A DNA stretch of 64,000 nucleotides, taken from positions 5,332,001-5,396,000 of the forward strand of contig NC_051117.1 of the NCBI RefSeq assembly GCF_014839805.1. The letters run 5' to 3'. The stretch is from Manduca sexta. Its lineage: Eukaryota > Arthropoda > Insecta > Lepidoptera > Sphingidae. Position 1 is the stretch's first letter. Every line of letters starts with the position of its first letter. The position numbers and the translations under genes are program-made. Shown here one piece after another: positions 1 through 12,459 of this stretch. The notes below the pieces were generated by a model that saw only the letters and a program-made list of their open reading frames with translations, did no database searches and was not told the origin of the DNA.

Positions 1-2835
1 ATCCTAGAAAAACTATTTCATATGGGTGAAGCAGCAGTGCAGATGAGTAATAAATGAGGATATAAAGTACTTACTTTTAAATGAAACCGATTTTTTCTAA
101 ACATTATAATTTTTTTCAAAGTATTATGGGAAAATTATGTGGCAGTCATATGCACATAATATTGATCCTATTAAAAATAACAATGCTCTCTGAGTCAAGA
201 ATTACAATTCATTTTTATCGTCATTATACACAGAACCAGATAATATTAAACACCTGTCTCGTGGTGGGAATCGAATCTGCGATATCACGTTGCACAGCTA
301 TGTTGTCGACTATTGCTTCATTAACGTTGTTGTGTCTTTAAACGCTAAAATGCATTCGCAAAATTGACGCATACCAAAGCATTGTGTGTGCCAGCCCTAA
401 ATATTAAAGAGGTCAACGTCAAAGGTCAAAAGAAATTCGAGTTACAAAGATTCACAAATGATGTACTCTGAATGCAACTTTAAATCATATTAAAATGTCG
501 TTTTTGCATATTTAAAACTAGCTTTATCGTAGTGTGCGATAGTTTCTCAAAGTTTACATATAAAATGGCATAAAGTTGCAAGATTATAGAAAATTCTCGT
601 TCTTTAGGTCGCACGTGTGTTATAATATCTACTTTGTGTCAATCACCTTTAACATTGGACTAATCAGTTTCGTCGCATAAGTTCTTTTCACCCGGGGATG
701 AAAAATTTTAGCAACAAAAGTCGCCTATTTCAACAAAATTAAGATAAGTGCCTTGCGTCCACCCTAGGCTACTAGTACATGTGACAAACGTTAAAATTGT
801 TTAAAGCTTTTATTTTACGCATTTTGCCGCCCCGCTAAAATTGCTGCCGCCCCAACTACGCTACGCCACCCCACTGGGACATATGAAAATTAGAATTGCG
901 CGACGCAGCCACACGAGTGACAGTTATCTGGTTTTTTCTCGCTTCTATAGAGCGAGAAACTATCGTTTAATCCAGCCTTAATAAAAAACGAGACAACAGC
1001 AAAAATATATTTAAATAAATCACGATATTCAATTGGCATTTGTAAACATACGTACTTCTGTTTTGGTAAATAAATATTTACTCAAAATTCAGTTACACTC
1101 TTACAAGTCGTTGACCTCATATTTTGACTGTTTACTACGCCTAACAATAATAGTACCCTATTTAACGCATGCCCACTTAAATTATCGTAAAAGTGTCACC
1201 ATGTTGTGTACACAATAAATTTGGTCGTTTCACACTCAGTAGAGATCCCATTCAGTATTCATCCTGTTTAGTAACCTAGTTAAAATTGTTAGTATTTATT
1301 ATGAGGTATGTGTTAGTTAAAATAATAATTTTAAGGATGTTTTGGAGAAATTGTGTGTAAAAGTATGTCGGAAAGTGTTGAACTAAGATCCTTATTTATC
1401 ATCACGATTCCGTAATAACTAACTTTAAGAGGTAAAAGAACCTACATCTTTTCCTTATCGTACTTTTAGCTTATATCGGCTATAAACAATATACACTAAA
1501 GAAGTCCCTCTACATAATCGGATCATATCATGACCGTGCTATGAACGTATCAAGCACGGACAAAACATGACACTGAGTACTATAGTCACTAGAAGTACTA
1601 ACAGCGTAACACACCCAGCATTGCCAATTTGACTGGATTTCCCGCAAGATGTGGCGGGACGGGCCGAGCACCAACTGGATGGACAGACCATATTTAAGAC
1701 TTGTCTGCCACCAAGTTCCATAGATTAGTTAAACGATGCTATGAACAGAAACCGGTGGAGATAAATATTCCGCTCTAAATTCTGTAAATCCATAGTGACC
1801 ACGATCCTCAGTCATGAGGGACCGACTACAGAGAGATGGCTGAGGGATTCATATTATAATTAAACTAGTTGAGGAATCGATCAGTTGACTAAAAAGTTCT
1901 GGTGCTGTAGTGCGTAACTGAACTCTAGTTGTTGTTTTTTTCATGTATTAATTCATAACATTTAATTACAGTAGTTTAAAAATTCCGAAACAATATATAA
2001 TACAAACATAAATCTGGTGTTATCTAGCTTACAGAGTTATAGATAAACTATGTAGTTCTTAGATTTTTTTTAACGGATTGTTGTGACGGGAAAATTTAAA
2101 ATGTTTGACGGGTTTTGGACGGTATTTCTTACTTTAGTTAACGGATTAAAAAACTTACTGCTGGAAACAATGATCATCCATGCAAAACTCTTTTAGTGAC
2201 CGTAGTGCAGCGCCTGGCTACGTCACGTGCCATGCACGGAGTGTAGCGGCACAAGCAAAATATGCATAGTGACGGCGTTGGTCATTGACGGAACGATCTA
2301 GTGGATATGGTCTGATACTTATCAAATTTCAATACAAATATTATTTTGATTGACACGTTCCTAGCACGGTCATAGCATGAAACGGTATAGTGGGTAGATT
2401 CCTTAAAACTATCAACATCAAACATCCTTCAATCAGACAGAATAGACACAGAATCCGTTTGCTCGTGAACTACTTAAACTACGTTGACTGACTGACAGGC
2501 GCGATATCCTTCAGGACTCTTTTTCCACAATTTAATTGGAGTTACCAATTATTCTGCGTAATCGAAATTCCACCGGGGTCGCAATCAGTTATTGATCAAT
2601 AAAACATGACAATATTTACGAGTGTGACTGATGGGTATAGATTGGTCATGTCACATCGAGGACACTTCAGCACGATAAGTGATTGATTTTAATCGAAATT
2701 GATCTATAAAGGTTTTAAATGTTTTCGCTGCAATTATCAAGATTTTTTAGTAGGCGTCCCTGCAGTTACGGAGTATACCTGCGAACTGGATACCGGATTT
2801 CCTCGCCTAAGCGACTGCAATAGCTTAGGAAGAGA
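1..2835. other. Unique AT-rich sequence, no gene recognised
   Basis: Left part of contig 1, present once. Only short chance reading frames without recognisable domains. It presumably lies upstream of, or in an early intron of, p120ctn. Confidence 0.6.
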
Positions 2836-3449
2836 GTGTCGAAGGAAGTGGGGGAGGGAATTTCCAAGAATGAATGGAGGGAAAAGGGAGAGGAAATGTT
2901 CACGGGCCCAATTAGAGCTCCATGTGTTTTTCAACCAACACACGGAGTGGTATACACACTGAATTTTGTGACTCGGCCTGCGATGCATAGCCCCTGTGAT
3001 GGGGTACATACGGTATGAAAACCGAGCGCACAAGAAATGCATGGGAGTGGGAATTATCAGGGGTTACTAATGGGATGCCGGCGACACCTTGGCGTTATAT
3101 TGCAGAGGCTTCATTACTTGTTGCAATACATTTATGGAGATTTGGAATAAGTGTTGTTTATTGCAATTCGTAAATGGTATACAATAGGTACTGTATACTT
3201 AATATTTAGAGGTACGAAGTGTGTAATTACACGTTTTACGTGATGCGAAATGAAACATACAAGGCACGAATGCAAAATTTGCAATTATTGCAGTTTCTCC
3301 GGGTTCTGTTTACCTTTAGAAGTATATAGGGTATAAAACCACACAACCACAATATTGTGGAATTTTTATGTGACATAAGCACCTACAGAATAGTCACTAG
3401 CCTTTGCTTGAGTAATGTAAACAAAATATTTGCACCTACTTATTATCAA

Positions 3450-3777
3450 CTAGGCGTTGCTCGCGGCTTCGCCCGCGAGAAAAGTCTTTCCGCTGTGCAA
3501 GTCCGTTACTAATTTAAAAGATACTGAAATTCAAATTGCCATTTGTACGACGTCAGCGCCATCTATTTAAAAATCTGATTACAGGAATCAAATATTTTCT
3601 AAGGAAACAATCTATCTAAAGTAGCCTAAATGTTAATCCAAGATATTTTCCATGAGTGTACAAAATTTCATCTGAATCAGTTCAATTGTTTCTGAGTTAA
3701 CTTCTAACAAACATTATAATATCGAAACAATTTCACCAACTTTCACAACTAATATTTATTTATTTATTTATATTAGT
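3450..3777 (-). mobile_element. Helitron-like remnant (CTAG end with GC hairpin), copy in contig 1
   Basis: Begins CTAGGCGTTG preceded by A, followed by a hairpin CTCGCGG-CTTCGC-CCGCGAG, and ends near TTTATATTAGTA. This layout is the reverse complement of common lepidopteran Helitron ends. The 5' TC end is not clear, so the right border is approximate. Confidence 0.55.
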
Positions 3778-4361
3778 AAGGGGTAAGATAAGATTGTCTT
3801 GGTGTTTGTTGTATTTATGCGTAAATTGTCGGGTGATTTCATCATGTAAACCCGCGTCAACCACAACTGCGTACTAAGGTATATCACCTCGAATTATTTT
3901 TGGATCATTTGTCCAAACGTTTTTGAAACATTGTTGGTCAACAAACATTATAAAGCCAATTTCCTAAATGTATCATATAAATAATTATTAAAATAGATCC
4001 TGCATATATCTTCCGTATAAACTATGCACGTAACCACATACGTAGCGGGTTCGTTTTTACTTTATTTTATTGCATATTCGCTAAGAGCGTTGCCAAGTTT
4101 TCCGACCGGCGATTTGGCGTCACATCCTATGCATAAAGTTAGAAACGTCACTATAAAACGTTCAGCGTTTAGCTAAATTTGGTTTTTAGATTTTCCCGCG
4201 AAAATTGGGAAAGTTTCCTTGAAGGTTATCTTAAGGAGTTCTATATTCGATATGATTATCATGTTGACATGGCTTGATATTTTAATTTATTTTCTAAAAG
4301 TCTTTTTTTGTATTTCAAATAATTATAGATTGGAATCGTAACATCTCGTTATTTCCCTTGC

Positions 4362-4390
4362 ACGTCAGCACTATAATTGGGCTGACGTCA
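4362..4390. promoter_or_regulatory. Inverted repeat with CRE-type core upstream of exon 1
   Basis: ACGTCAGC (4362-4369) and GCTGACGT (4381-4388) form a perfect 8-bp inverted repeat, the right half being within TGACGTCA (4383-4390). Both alleles keep it (second copy ends at 9154). It may bind a bZIP factor; inferred only. Confidence 0.3.
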
Positions 4391-4545
4391 TTCTTGTATA
4401 GTGAATCTTTTTTATCGTTTTTAAATTTCGCCTCCCGTCAGATCTGTACGGTGTGCAAACATCGATACAATTTGGGTTATTTATAGAATTATTTCTATTA
4501 CAGATTTCGCTAAATTTACTTTTTACTTACTACTTTTATTATTAA

Positions 4546-4547
4546 AT
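4546..4547. other. Empty site of the Helitron insertion
   Basis: Copy 1 reads TATTATTAAA|TAAATTCAAC where copy 2 has the 665-bp element between the same A and T. Confidence 0.9.
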
Positions 4548-4559
4548 AAATTCAACTTG

Positions 4560-6865
4560 TAAACTTGGTCACTGATGACGCGTCCCGACTCTCGTTCAGT
4601 CCGTTTATGGCCGGTAACGTGCACTCCCACATCAAGATACGTAACGGACGTGGACAATATCACCTCCGTATCGGAAGTTGTGTTTCTCGCGGCCGGTTGA
4701 GAACTTGATTTGATTTTAACTGGTCGCCCCAGATTATTGAGGTAGGTCAGGAAGCTATATGGATAGAATTTTTCTAAAGACTGGTTGATGGTAGGCGACA
4801 CGTCTGGCCACATTAATATACATTATTTTGAATTAATAAGTCGCGAACTCCACTGTTAGTTATCCATAGATATCGAATATAAATTCTCTAATTCGCTGAC
4901 TGAATATAGAATTCCATTGCACTCATTGAGACCCTGATGTATCGGGATACTGATACGAAAACCTCAACGAATTTACAGATGGCATAAACCCTAGAAACTT
5001 TCTTCACACTGTTGCTTTTCGATAGAGATAGACAAAGCGGTGGTACCTAGCAATGCAGACACATAGTAGCTAGATCCTCATTGTGGTTATTGATACCATA
5101 AAAATTAAATACAAAAATACTTTCTTGATGTTCAGTGTTTACAGTTCCAATGGTCGAAAATTTTCAAATGATTAGGAAATAGGAGGTCTTTTTTTAAGTT
5201 CCTATTTTCAATCTGCAAGCTTAATTATTAGTCAATTTTGATACCTTAACTAATGATGGAGTTACCCTGATGGTTATTACGTATACGTATCACGTCACAA
5301 ATCGCAATAGTTTGATTTTTGAAATATCGAAGCTAAATGTTTAAAGATGATTTTAATAAGTCATGTCGGTCCGTCCAATATTATAATTAGCAGTGTTGAA
5401 CAATCCATCAAAATTAAGCACATCATTACAAGAAATTATCTTGTTCGTAGTGGGTAGTCAGGCCGGCAAAATCATATCGACCTTCGACACGGACAGCATT
5501 CCTCACTGGTTGATTTTTTTCTTTATTTTTTTTGTATACTTAACCGTATTCAGGGCTAAAGCACGTTAACTTTAAATACACTATTTTCTAATACTCATAT
5601 GATTTAATCTTGTAAACGTTTTTTTCAAACCCCATCTGCGCGCCTCGACTTAATTGCCGCTGCAATTAACCGCGATACCGTCGAGTGAGAATGCACTAAA
5701 CATTGTTACTTCAGATTACAATGAACAATCATTGAGCTTTCATTTATTGTTTGTTTGCTTGCTTGCATCTCGTTTCTTGTAATCATAAATTACTTTCTAA
5801 TTGCGATGTGAAGGGTCTTGTTATAAGGTTTATAATGTAAATTAGTTGTTTTTGCAATTATGTTAATAACTGTTTTAAATAAACTGCACACACGAGTTAA
5901 TGCCTTTGTCTCCCAAATTATAACGGTTGTTTTATCATTTTTCATAAAATAAAAACACAATCATTCAACGCCTGTTGGATCTGCATAAATTTTGATAGCC
6001 ATATTTGCATAGATAAAGGTACTGTAAAGTTTTTTAGTATAGTATCCAATACTGTCGACCAACATTGTTCTCTTTACGCGAAATACGTAACGAAATGTAT
6101 ATTCCGGTCTTCCAACAGAATATCGTCCGTCCATTTGTGAATTTATATTATTATCCCCTGTCGTATACTTTATATTCCTCTAGACAACAGTAAAGTATGG
6201 TATTGCTATCCGTGACGTGTCGAGTTGAAAACTTTCTCGTAATTTTAAAGCTTTAACTTATGACGTTTCCCGTCTAGTGGTATTAAGTAGGATTTTAAGG
6301 GGGATACATAATGCACGAGAATATTAAGGGATATAATCTTGTAAGTTATTCAAGTAAGCGAAGGTGCGAGGTTTTGGGGAAATTAAATTTTTTATTCATG
6401 CATGCACGCGGTTCAGTAACGTTGTATAATACCAGTATTATTAGAATTTAATATTTCGGATTTAATAAAGGTTAAGTATGCGTGTGAGAGTCGTTGCTTC
6501 TTGTCTTTTCCCAGCCTTGTTACGGTCAATGTCAGAATCTTCGTTCGTAAATCGTTTACTCTAAGTCGCGTCTTTAACATCTAGGCATTCATTGTTCACT
6601 TATTATTGAAATTTAATTCCATCTCTGTTATTCGAATTCACGATCGGTCGAGCTTCGGGAATATCTTACTCAATAAAACCACATATTTGACTAATATATT
6701 AATTTATAATTACTTATCGTTCGCGTAAATTAAATAATTAGTGATCCGCATCCCACCAAACTACGTTAACCCAAAACACTCATAGGTAACAATAACAAGA
6801 CCCAGTTTCAAATTTCCCTTCGCAAAAGTTGTAAAACGATATTAAACGTTCGCGTTTTGTTCCAG
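4560..6865. other. Non-coding sequence before exon 1 (repeated at 9976-12304)
   Basis: No domain-bearing frame on either strand. The 96-108 codon minus-strand frame at 4523-4813 (and 9916-10242) has no recognisable motif and its end changes with the Helitron, so I treat it as chance. Confidence 0.6.
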
Positions 6866-7020
6866 GTGAAGCCAATAAAGCCGTCAGTATCAAGTCATAA
6901 TGACATCACAGTGTAAAGCATTAACAAGCAATTAGTAACGGCCAAATGTACGGACAATGATAACAGCACCACAACAGAAATGGAAGGTGTGAAGAAAATA
7001 CATTCAGGCACACTGTATCG
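6866..7020 (+). CDS. p120ctn: Exon 1 of p120ctn (5' leader plus start codon), contig 1 copy
   Basis: Acceptor TTCCAG precedes 6866 and donor CG|GTGAGT follows 7020. The ATG at 6980 opens [13 protein letters not shown] and leaves two bases (CG) of a codon, which exon 2 completes to Arg. An in-frame TAA at 6914 and no ATG between support this start. The leader holds three upstream ATGs. Because an acceptor precedes the exon, at least one non-coding exon should lie further upstream. The same exon recurs at 12305-12459. Start choice rests on phase and splice signals, not on recognised homology. Confidence 0.6.
6900..6992 (+). promoter_or_regulatory. Three upstream ORFs in the p120ctn leader
   Basis: ATGs at 6900 (12 codons to TAG), 6946 (5 codons to TGA) and 6957 (12 codons to TGA at 6990) precede the main ATG at 6980. 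The third uORF overlaps the main start. The same arrangement is present in the second copy near 12339-12431. Such uORFs usually lower translation; an effect here is inferred. Confidence 0.45.
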
Positions 7021-7097
7021 GTGAGTACATGTTTTTGACAGATGTTCCTGATTGTTACATGATGTTCCGAAATAACTTTAATAGGTTTATAAAGAGA

Positions 7098-7597
7098 NNN
7101 NNNNNNNNNNNNNNNNNNNNNNNNNNNNNNNNNNNNNNNNNNNNNNNNNNNNNNNNNNNNNNNNNNNNNNNNNNNNNNNNNNNNNNNNNNNNNNNNNNNN
7201 NNNNNNNNNNNNNNNNNNNNNNNNNNNNNNNNNNNNNNNNNNNNNNNNNNNNNNNNNNNNNNNNNNNNNNNNNNNNNNNNNNNNNNNNNNNNNNNNNNNN
7301 NNNNNNNNNNNNNNNNNNNNNNNNNNNNNNNNNNNNNNNNNNNNNNNNNNNNNNNNNNNNNNNNNNNNNNNNNNNNNNNNNNNNNNNNNNNNNNNNNNNN
7401 NNNNNNNNNNNNNNNNNNNNNNNNNNNNNNNNNNNNNNNNNNNNNNNNNNNNNNNNNNNNNNNNNNNNNNNNNNNNNNNNNNNNNNNNNNNNNNNNNNNN
7501 NNNNNNNNNNNNNNNNNNNNNNNNNNNNNNNNNNNNNNNNNNNNNNNNNNNNNNNNNNNNNNNNNNNNNNNNNNNNNNNNNNNNNNNNNNNNNNNNN
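7098..7597. other. Assembly gap (500 N) between contigs 1 and 2
   Basis: Exactly 500 unknown bases, a conventional fixed gap size, so the true distance is not measured. Sequence left of it (2836-7097) is repeated right of it (7598-12539). Confidence 0.99.
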
Positions 7598-8214
7598 GTG
7601 TCGAAGGAAGTGGGGGAGGGAATTTCCAAGAATGAATGGAGGGAAAAGGGAGAGGAAATGTTCACGGGCCCAATTAGAGCTCCATGTGTTTTTTCAACCA
7701 ACACACGGAGTGGTATACACACTGAATTTTGTGACTCGGCCTGCGATGCATAGCCCCCCTGTGATGGGGTACATACGGTATGAAAACCGAGCGCACAAGA
7801 AATGCATGGGAGTGGGAATTATCAGGGGTTACTAATGGGATGCCGGCGACACCTTGGCGTTATATTGCAGAGGCTTCATTACTTGTTGCAATACATTTAT
7901 GGAGATTTGGAATAAGTGTTGTTTATTGCAATTCGTAAATGGTATACAATAGGTACTGTATACTTAATATTTAGAGGTACGAAGTGTGTAATTACACGTT
8001 TTTACGTGATGCGAAATGAAACATACAAGGCACGAATGCAAAATTTGCAATTATTGCAGTTTCTCCGGGTTCTGTTTACCTTTAGAAGTATATAGGGTAT
8101 AAAACCACACAACCACAATATTGTGGAATTTTTATGTGACATAAGCACCTACAGAATAGTCACTAGCCTTGCTCGAGTAATGTAAACAAAATATTTGCAC
8201 CTACTTATTATCAA

Positions 8215-8543
8215 CTAGGCGTTGCTCGCGGCTTCGCCCGCGAGAAAAGTCTTTCCGCTGTGCAAGTCCGTTACTAATTTAAAAGATACTGAAATTCAAA
8301 TTGCCATTTGTACGACGTCAGCGCCATCTATTTAAAAATCTGATTACAGGAATCAAATATTTTCTAAGGAAACAATCTATCTAAAGTAGCCTAAATGTTA
8401 ATCCAAGATATTTTCCATGAGTGTACCAAATTTCATCTGAATCAGTTCAATTGTTTCTGAGTTAACTTCTAACAAACATTATAATATCGAAACAATTTCA
8501 CCAACTTTCACAACTAATATTTATTTATTTATTTATATTAGTA
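8215..8543 (-). mobile_element. Helitron-like remnant, copy in contig 2
   Basis: Same element as 3450-3777 inside repeat A copy 2; shared by both alleles, so it predates their split. Confidence 0.55.
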
Positions 8544-9310
8544 AGGGGTAAGATAAGATTGTCTTGGTGTTTGTTGTATTTATGCGTAAATTGTCGGGTG
8601 ATTTCATCATGTAAACCCGCGTCAACCACAACTGCGTACTAAGGTATATCACCTCGAATTATTTTTGGATCATTTGTCCAAACGTTTTTGAAACATTGTT
8701 GGTCAACAAACATTATAAAGCCAATTTCCTAAATGTATCATATAAATAATTATTAAAATAGATCCTGCATATATCTTCCGTATAAACTATGCACGTAACC
8801 ACATACGTAGCGGGTTCGTTTTACTTTATTTTATTGCATATTCGCTAAGAGCGTTGCCAAGTTTTCCGACCGGCGATTTGGCGTCACATCCTATGCATAA
8901 AGTTAGAAACGTCACTATAAAACGTTCAGCGTTTAGCTAAATTTGGTTTTTAGATTTTCCCGCAAAAATTGGGAAAGTTTCCTTGAAGGTTATCTTAAGG
9001 AGTTCTATATTCGATATGATTATCATGTTGACATGGCTTGATATTTTAATTTATTTTCTAAAAGTCTTTTTTTGTATTTCAAATAATTATAGATTGGAAT
9101 CGTAACATCTCGTTATTTCCCTTGCACGTCAGCACTATAATTGGGCTGACGTCATTCTTGTATAGTGAATCTTTTTTATCGTTTTAAAATTTCGCCTCCC
9201 GTCAGATCTGTACGGTGTGCAAACATCGATACAATTTGGGTTATTTATAGAATTATTTCTATTACAGATTTCGCTAAATTTACTTTTTACTTACTACTTT
9301 TATTATTAAA

Positions 9311-9975
9311 CTAGATGACCCGGTGAACTTCGTATCACCTACATATATTTATTATTATTATTTATTGTGAAACACAATTTTGCCATACAATACGTATGTT
9401 ATCATTATCTGTCTCTCGCTAGTCGAGAGTACGGTTTGCACGTGAAGTAGCTCGTCGTACATTTGATTAACTTCGACTATCTAAGTCATCTTCTCCGTGG
9501 CATTTTGCGACAATAACGATAAATAAAGTTCTCACGCACAGACAAATTGATGATAGATTTTAATAATAGTCTTGAAATTTATTTATTTATTTTCTATTTT
9601 AAGAACCCACTGACACTTTTACACTTTATTTATTTCTGAAATATTTTGTATTTGAACAAAATAAACCAAAGAAATCGGACCTCATATTACAACTATGAAA
9701 CATACTTATTTCTGAATACATCTATATATATGTTACAGTTCTTTATTTCTAAAAAGAGAAAAGACATGAATTGTTTGACAGGTAGGAACATTTTGTATTG
9801 AAAACTTATACTGTCGTTTTTAGTATTTTCCGTTATTTATTATTTATGTTCGTCACCGTTTAATCCATCCCTGGACTTCCACAAATAATTCAAAACCAAA
9901 ATTAGCCAAATCGGTTCAGCCGTTCTCGAGTTTTAGCGAGACTAACGAACAGCAATTGATTTTTATATATATAGA
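9311..9975 (-). mobile_element. Non-autonomous Helitron, 665 bp, present in one allele only
   Basis: On the minus strand it starts TCTATATATATAAAAATCAA and ends CTAG, the TC...CTRR ends of Helitrons. It sits between A (9310) and T (9976), the Helitron A|T target, without target duplication. About 10 bases inside the CTAG end is a short hairpin (GGTGAAC...GT-A-TCACC). No Rep/helicase ORF is present. Copy 1 of the region shows the exact uninterrupted site at 4546/4547. Confidence 0.9.
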
Positions 9976-12304
9976 TAAATTCAACTTGTAAACTTGGTCA
10001 CTGATGACGCGTCCCGACTCTCGTTCAGTCCGTTTATGGCCGGTAACGTGCACTCCCACATCAAGATACGTAACGGACGTGGACAATATCACCTCCGTAT
10101 CGGAAGTTGTGTTTCTCGCGGCCGGTTGAGAACTTGATTTGATTTTAACTGGTCGCCCCAGATTATTGAGGTAGGTCAGGAAGCTATATGGATAGAATTT
10201 TTCTAAAGACTGGTTGATGGTAGGCGACACGTCTGGCCACATTAATATACATTATTTTGAATTAATAAGTCGCGAACTCCACTGTTAGTTATCCATAGAT
10301 ATCGAATATAAATTCTCTAATTCGCTGACTGAATATAGAATTCCATTGCACTCATTGAGACCCTGATGTATCGGGATACTGATACGAAAACCTCAACGAA
10401 TTTACAGATGGCATAAACCCTAGAAACTTTCTTCACATTGTTGCTTTTCGATAGAGATAGACAAAGCGGTGGTACCTAGCAATGCAGACACATAGTTGCT
10501 AGATCCTCGTTGTGGTTATTGATACCATAAAAATTAAATACAAAAATACTTTCTTGATGTTCAGTGTTTACAGTTCCAATGGTCGAAAATTTTCAAATGT
10601 TTAGGAAATAGGAGGTCTTTTTTAAGTTCCTATTTTCAATCTGCAAGCTTAATTATTAGTCAATTTTGATACCTTAACTAATGATGGAGTTACCCTGATG
10701 GTTATTACGTATACGTATCATGTCACAAATCGCAATAGTTTGATTTTTGAAATATCGAAGCTAAATGTTTAAAGATGATTTTAATAAGTCATGTCGGTCC
10801 GTCCAATATTATAATTAGCAGTGTTGAACAATCCACCAAAATTAAGCACATCATTACAAGAAATTATCTTGTTCGTAGTGGGTAGTCAGGCCGGCAAAAT
10901 CATATCGACCTTCGACACGGACAGCATTCCTCACTGGTTGATTTTTTTCTTTATTTTTCTTGTATACTTAACCGTATTCAGGGCTAAAGCACGTTAACTT
11001 TAAATACACTATTTTCTAATACTCATATGATTTAGTCTTGTAAACGTTTTTTTCAAACCCCATCTGCGCGCCTCGACTTAATTGCCGCTGCAATTAACCG
11101 CGATACCGTCGAGTGAGAATGCACTAAACATTGTTACTTCAGATTACAATGAACAATCATTGAGCTTTCATTTATTGTTTGTTTGCTTGCTTGCACCTCG
11201 TTTCTTGTAATCATAAATTACTTTCTAATTGCGATTTGAAGGGTCTTGTTATAAGGTTTATACTTTATAATGTAAATTAGTTGTTTTTGCAATTATGTTA
11301 ATAACTGTTTTAAATAAACTGCACACACGAGTTAATGCCTTTGTCTCCCAAATTATAACGGTTGTTTTATCATTTTTCATAAAATAAAAACACAATCATT
11401 CAACGCCTGTTGGATCTGCATAAATTTTGATAGCCATATTTGCATAGATAAAGGTACTGTAAAGTTTTTTTTTTTAGTATAGTATCCAATACTGTCGACC
11501 AACATTGTTCTCTTTACGCGAAATACGTAACGAAATGTATATTCCGGTCTTCCAACAGAATATCGTCCGTCCATTTGTGAATTTATATTATTATCCCCTG
11601 TCGTATACTTTATATTCCTCTAGACAACAGTAAAGTATGGTATTGCTATCCGTGACGTGTCGAGTTGAAAACTTTCTCGTAATTTTAAAGCTTTAACTTA
11701 TGTAGTTTCCCGTCTAGTGGTATTAAGTAGGATTTTAAGGGGGATACATAATGCACGAGAATATTAAGGGATATAATCTTGTAAGTTATTCAAGTAAGCG
11801 AAGGTGCGAGGTTTTGGGGAAATTAAATTTTTTATTCATGCATGCACGCGGTTCAGTAACGTTGTATAATACCAGTATTATTAGAATTTAATATTTGGAT
11901 TTAATAAAGGTTAAGTATGCGTGTGAGAGTCGTTGCTTCTTGTCTTTTCCCAGCCTTGTTACGGTCAATGTCAGAATCTTCGTTCGTAAATCGTTTACTC
12001 TAAGTCGCGTCTTTAACATCTAGGCATTCATTGTTCACTTATTATTGAAATTTAATTCCATCTCAGTTATTCGAATTCACGATCGGTCGAGCTTCGGGAA
12101 TATCTTACTCAATAAAACCACATATTTGACTAATATATTAATTTATAATTACTTATCGTTCGCGTAAATTGAATAATTAGTGATCCGCATCCCACCAAAC
12201 TACGTTAACCCAAAACACTCATAGGTAACAATAACAAGACCCAGTTTCAAATTTCCCTTCGCAAAAGTTGTAAAACGATATTAAACGTTCGCGTTTTGTT
12301 CCAG

Positions 12305-12459
12305 GTGAAGCCAATAAAGCCGTCAGTATCAAGTCATAATGACATCACAGTGTAAAGCATTAACAAGCAATTAGTAACGGCCAAATGTACGGACAATGAT
12401 AACAGCACCACAACAGAAATGGAAGGTGTGAAGAAAATACATTCAGGCACACTGTATCG
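12305..12459 (+). CDS. p120ctn: Exon 1 of p120ctn, contig 2 copy
   Basis: A copy of the exon at 6866-7020 with the same acceptor, uORFs, ATG (12419) and donor. It is on the same contig as exons 2-18, so it is the copy physically linked to copy 1 of the gene. It ends in phase 2 and fits exon 2 (36076) directly, or the candidate cassette exon at 14801. Confidence 0.6.

Larger units (their letters stand above)
2836..7097 (+). repeat. Direct repeat A, copy 1 (end of contig 1)
   Basis: Almost the same sequence as 7598-12539, from GTGTCGAAGGAAGTGGGGG to TAGGTTTATAAA, with scattered substitutions and short indels. It ends exactly at the gap. Contains exon 1 and an empty Helitron site between 4546 and 4547. 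Confidence 0.97.

Noticed and set aside
1539..1721. Minus-strand 60-codon frame with Cys-rich end
   Set aside because: No domain, and flanking sequence shows no transposon ends.
7029..7835. Long reading frame across the first N run
   Set aside because: Most of it is translated N; the ends belong to different contigs.
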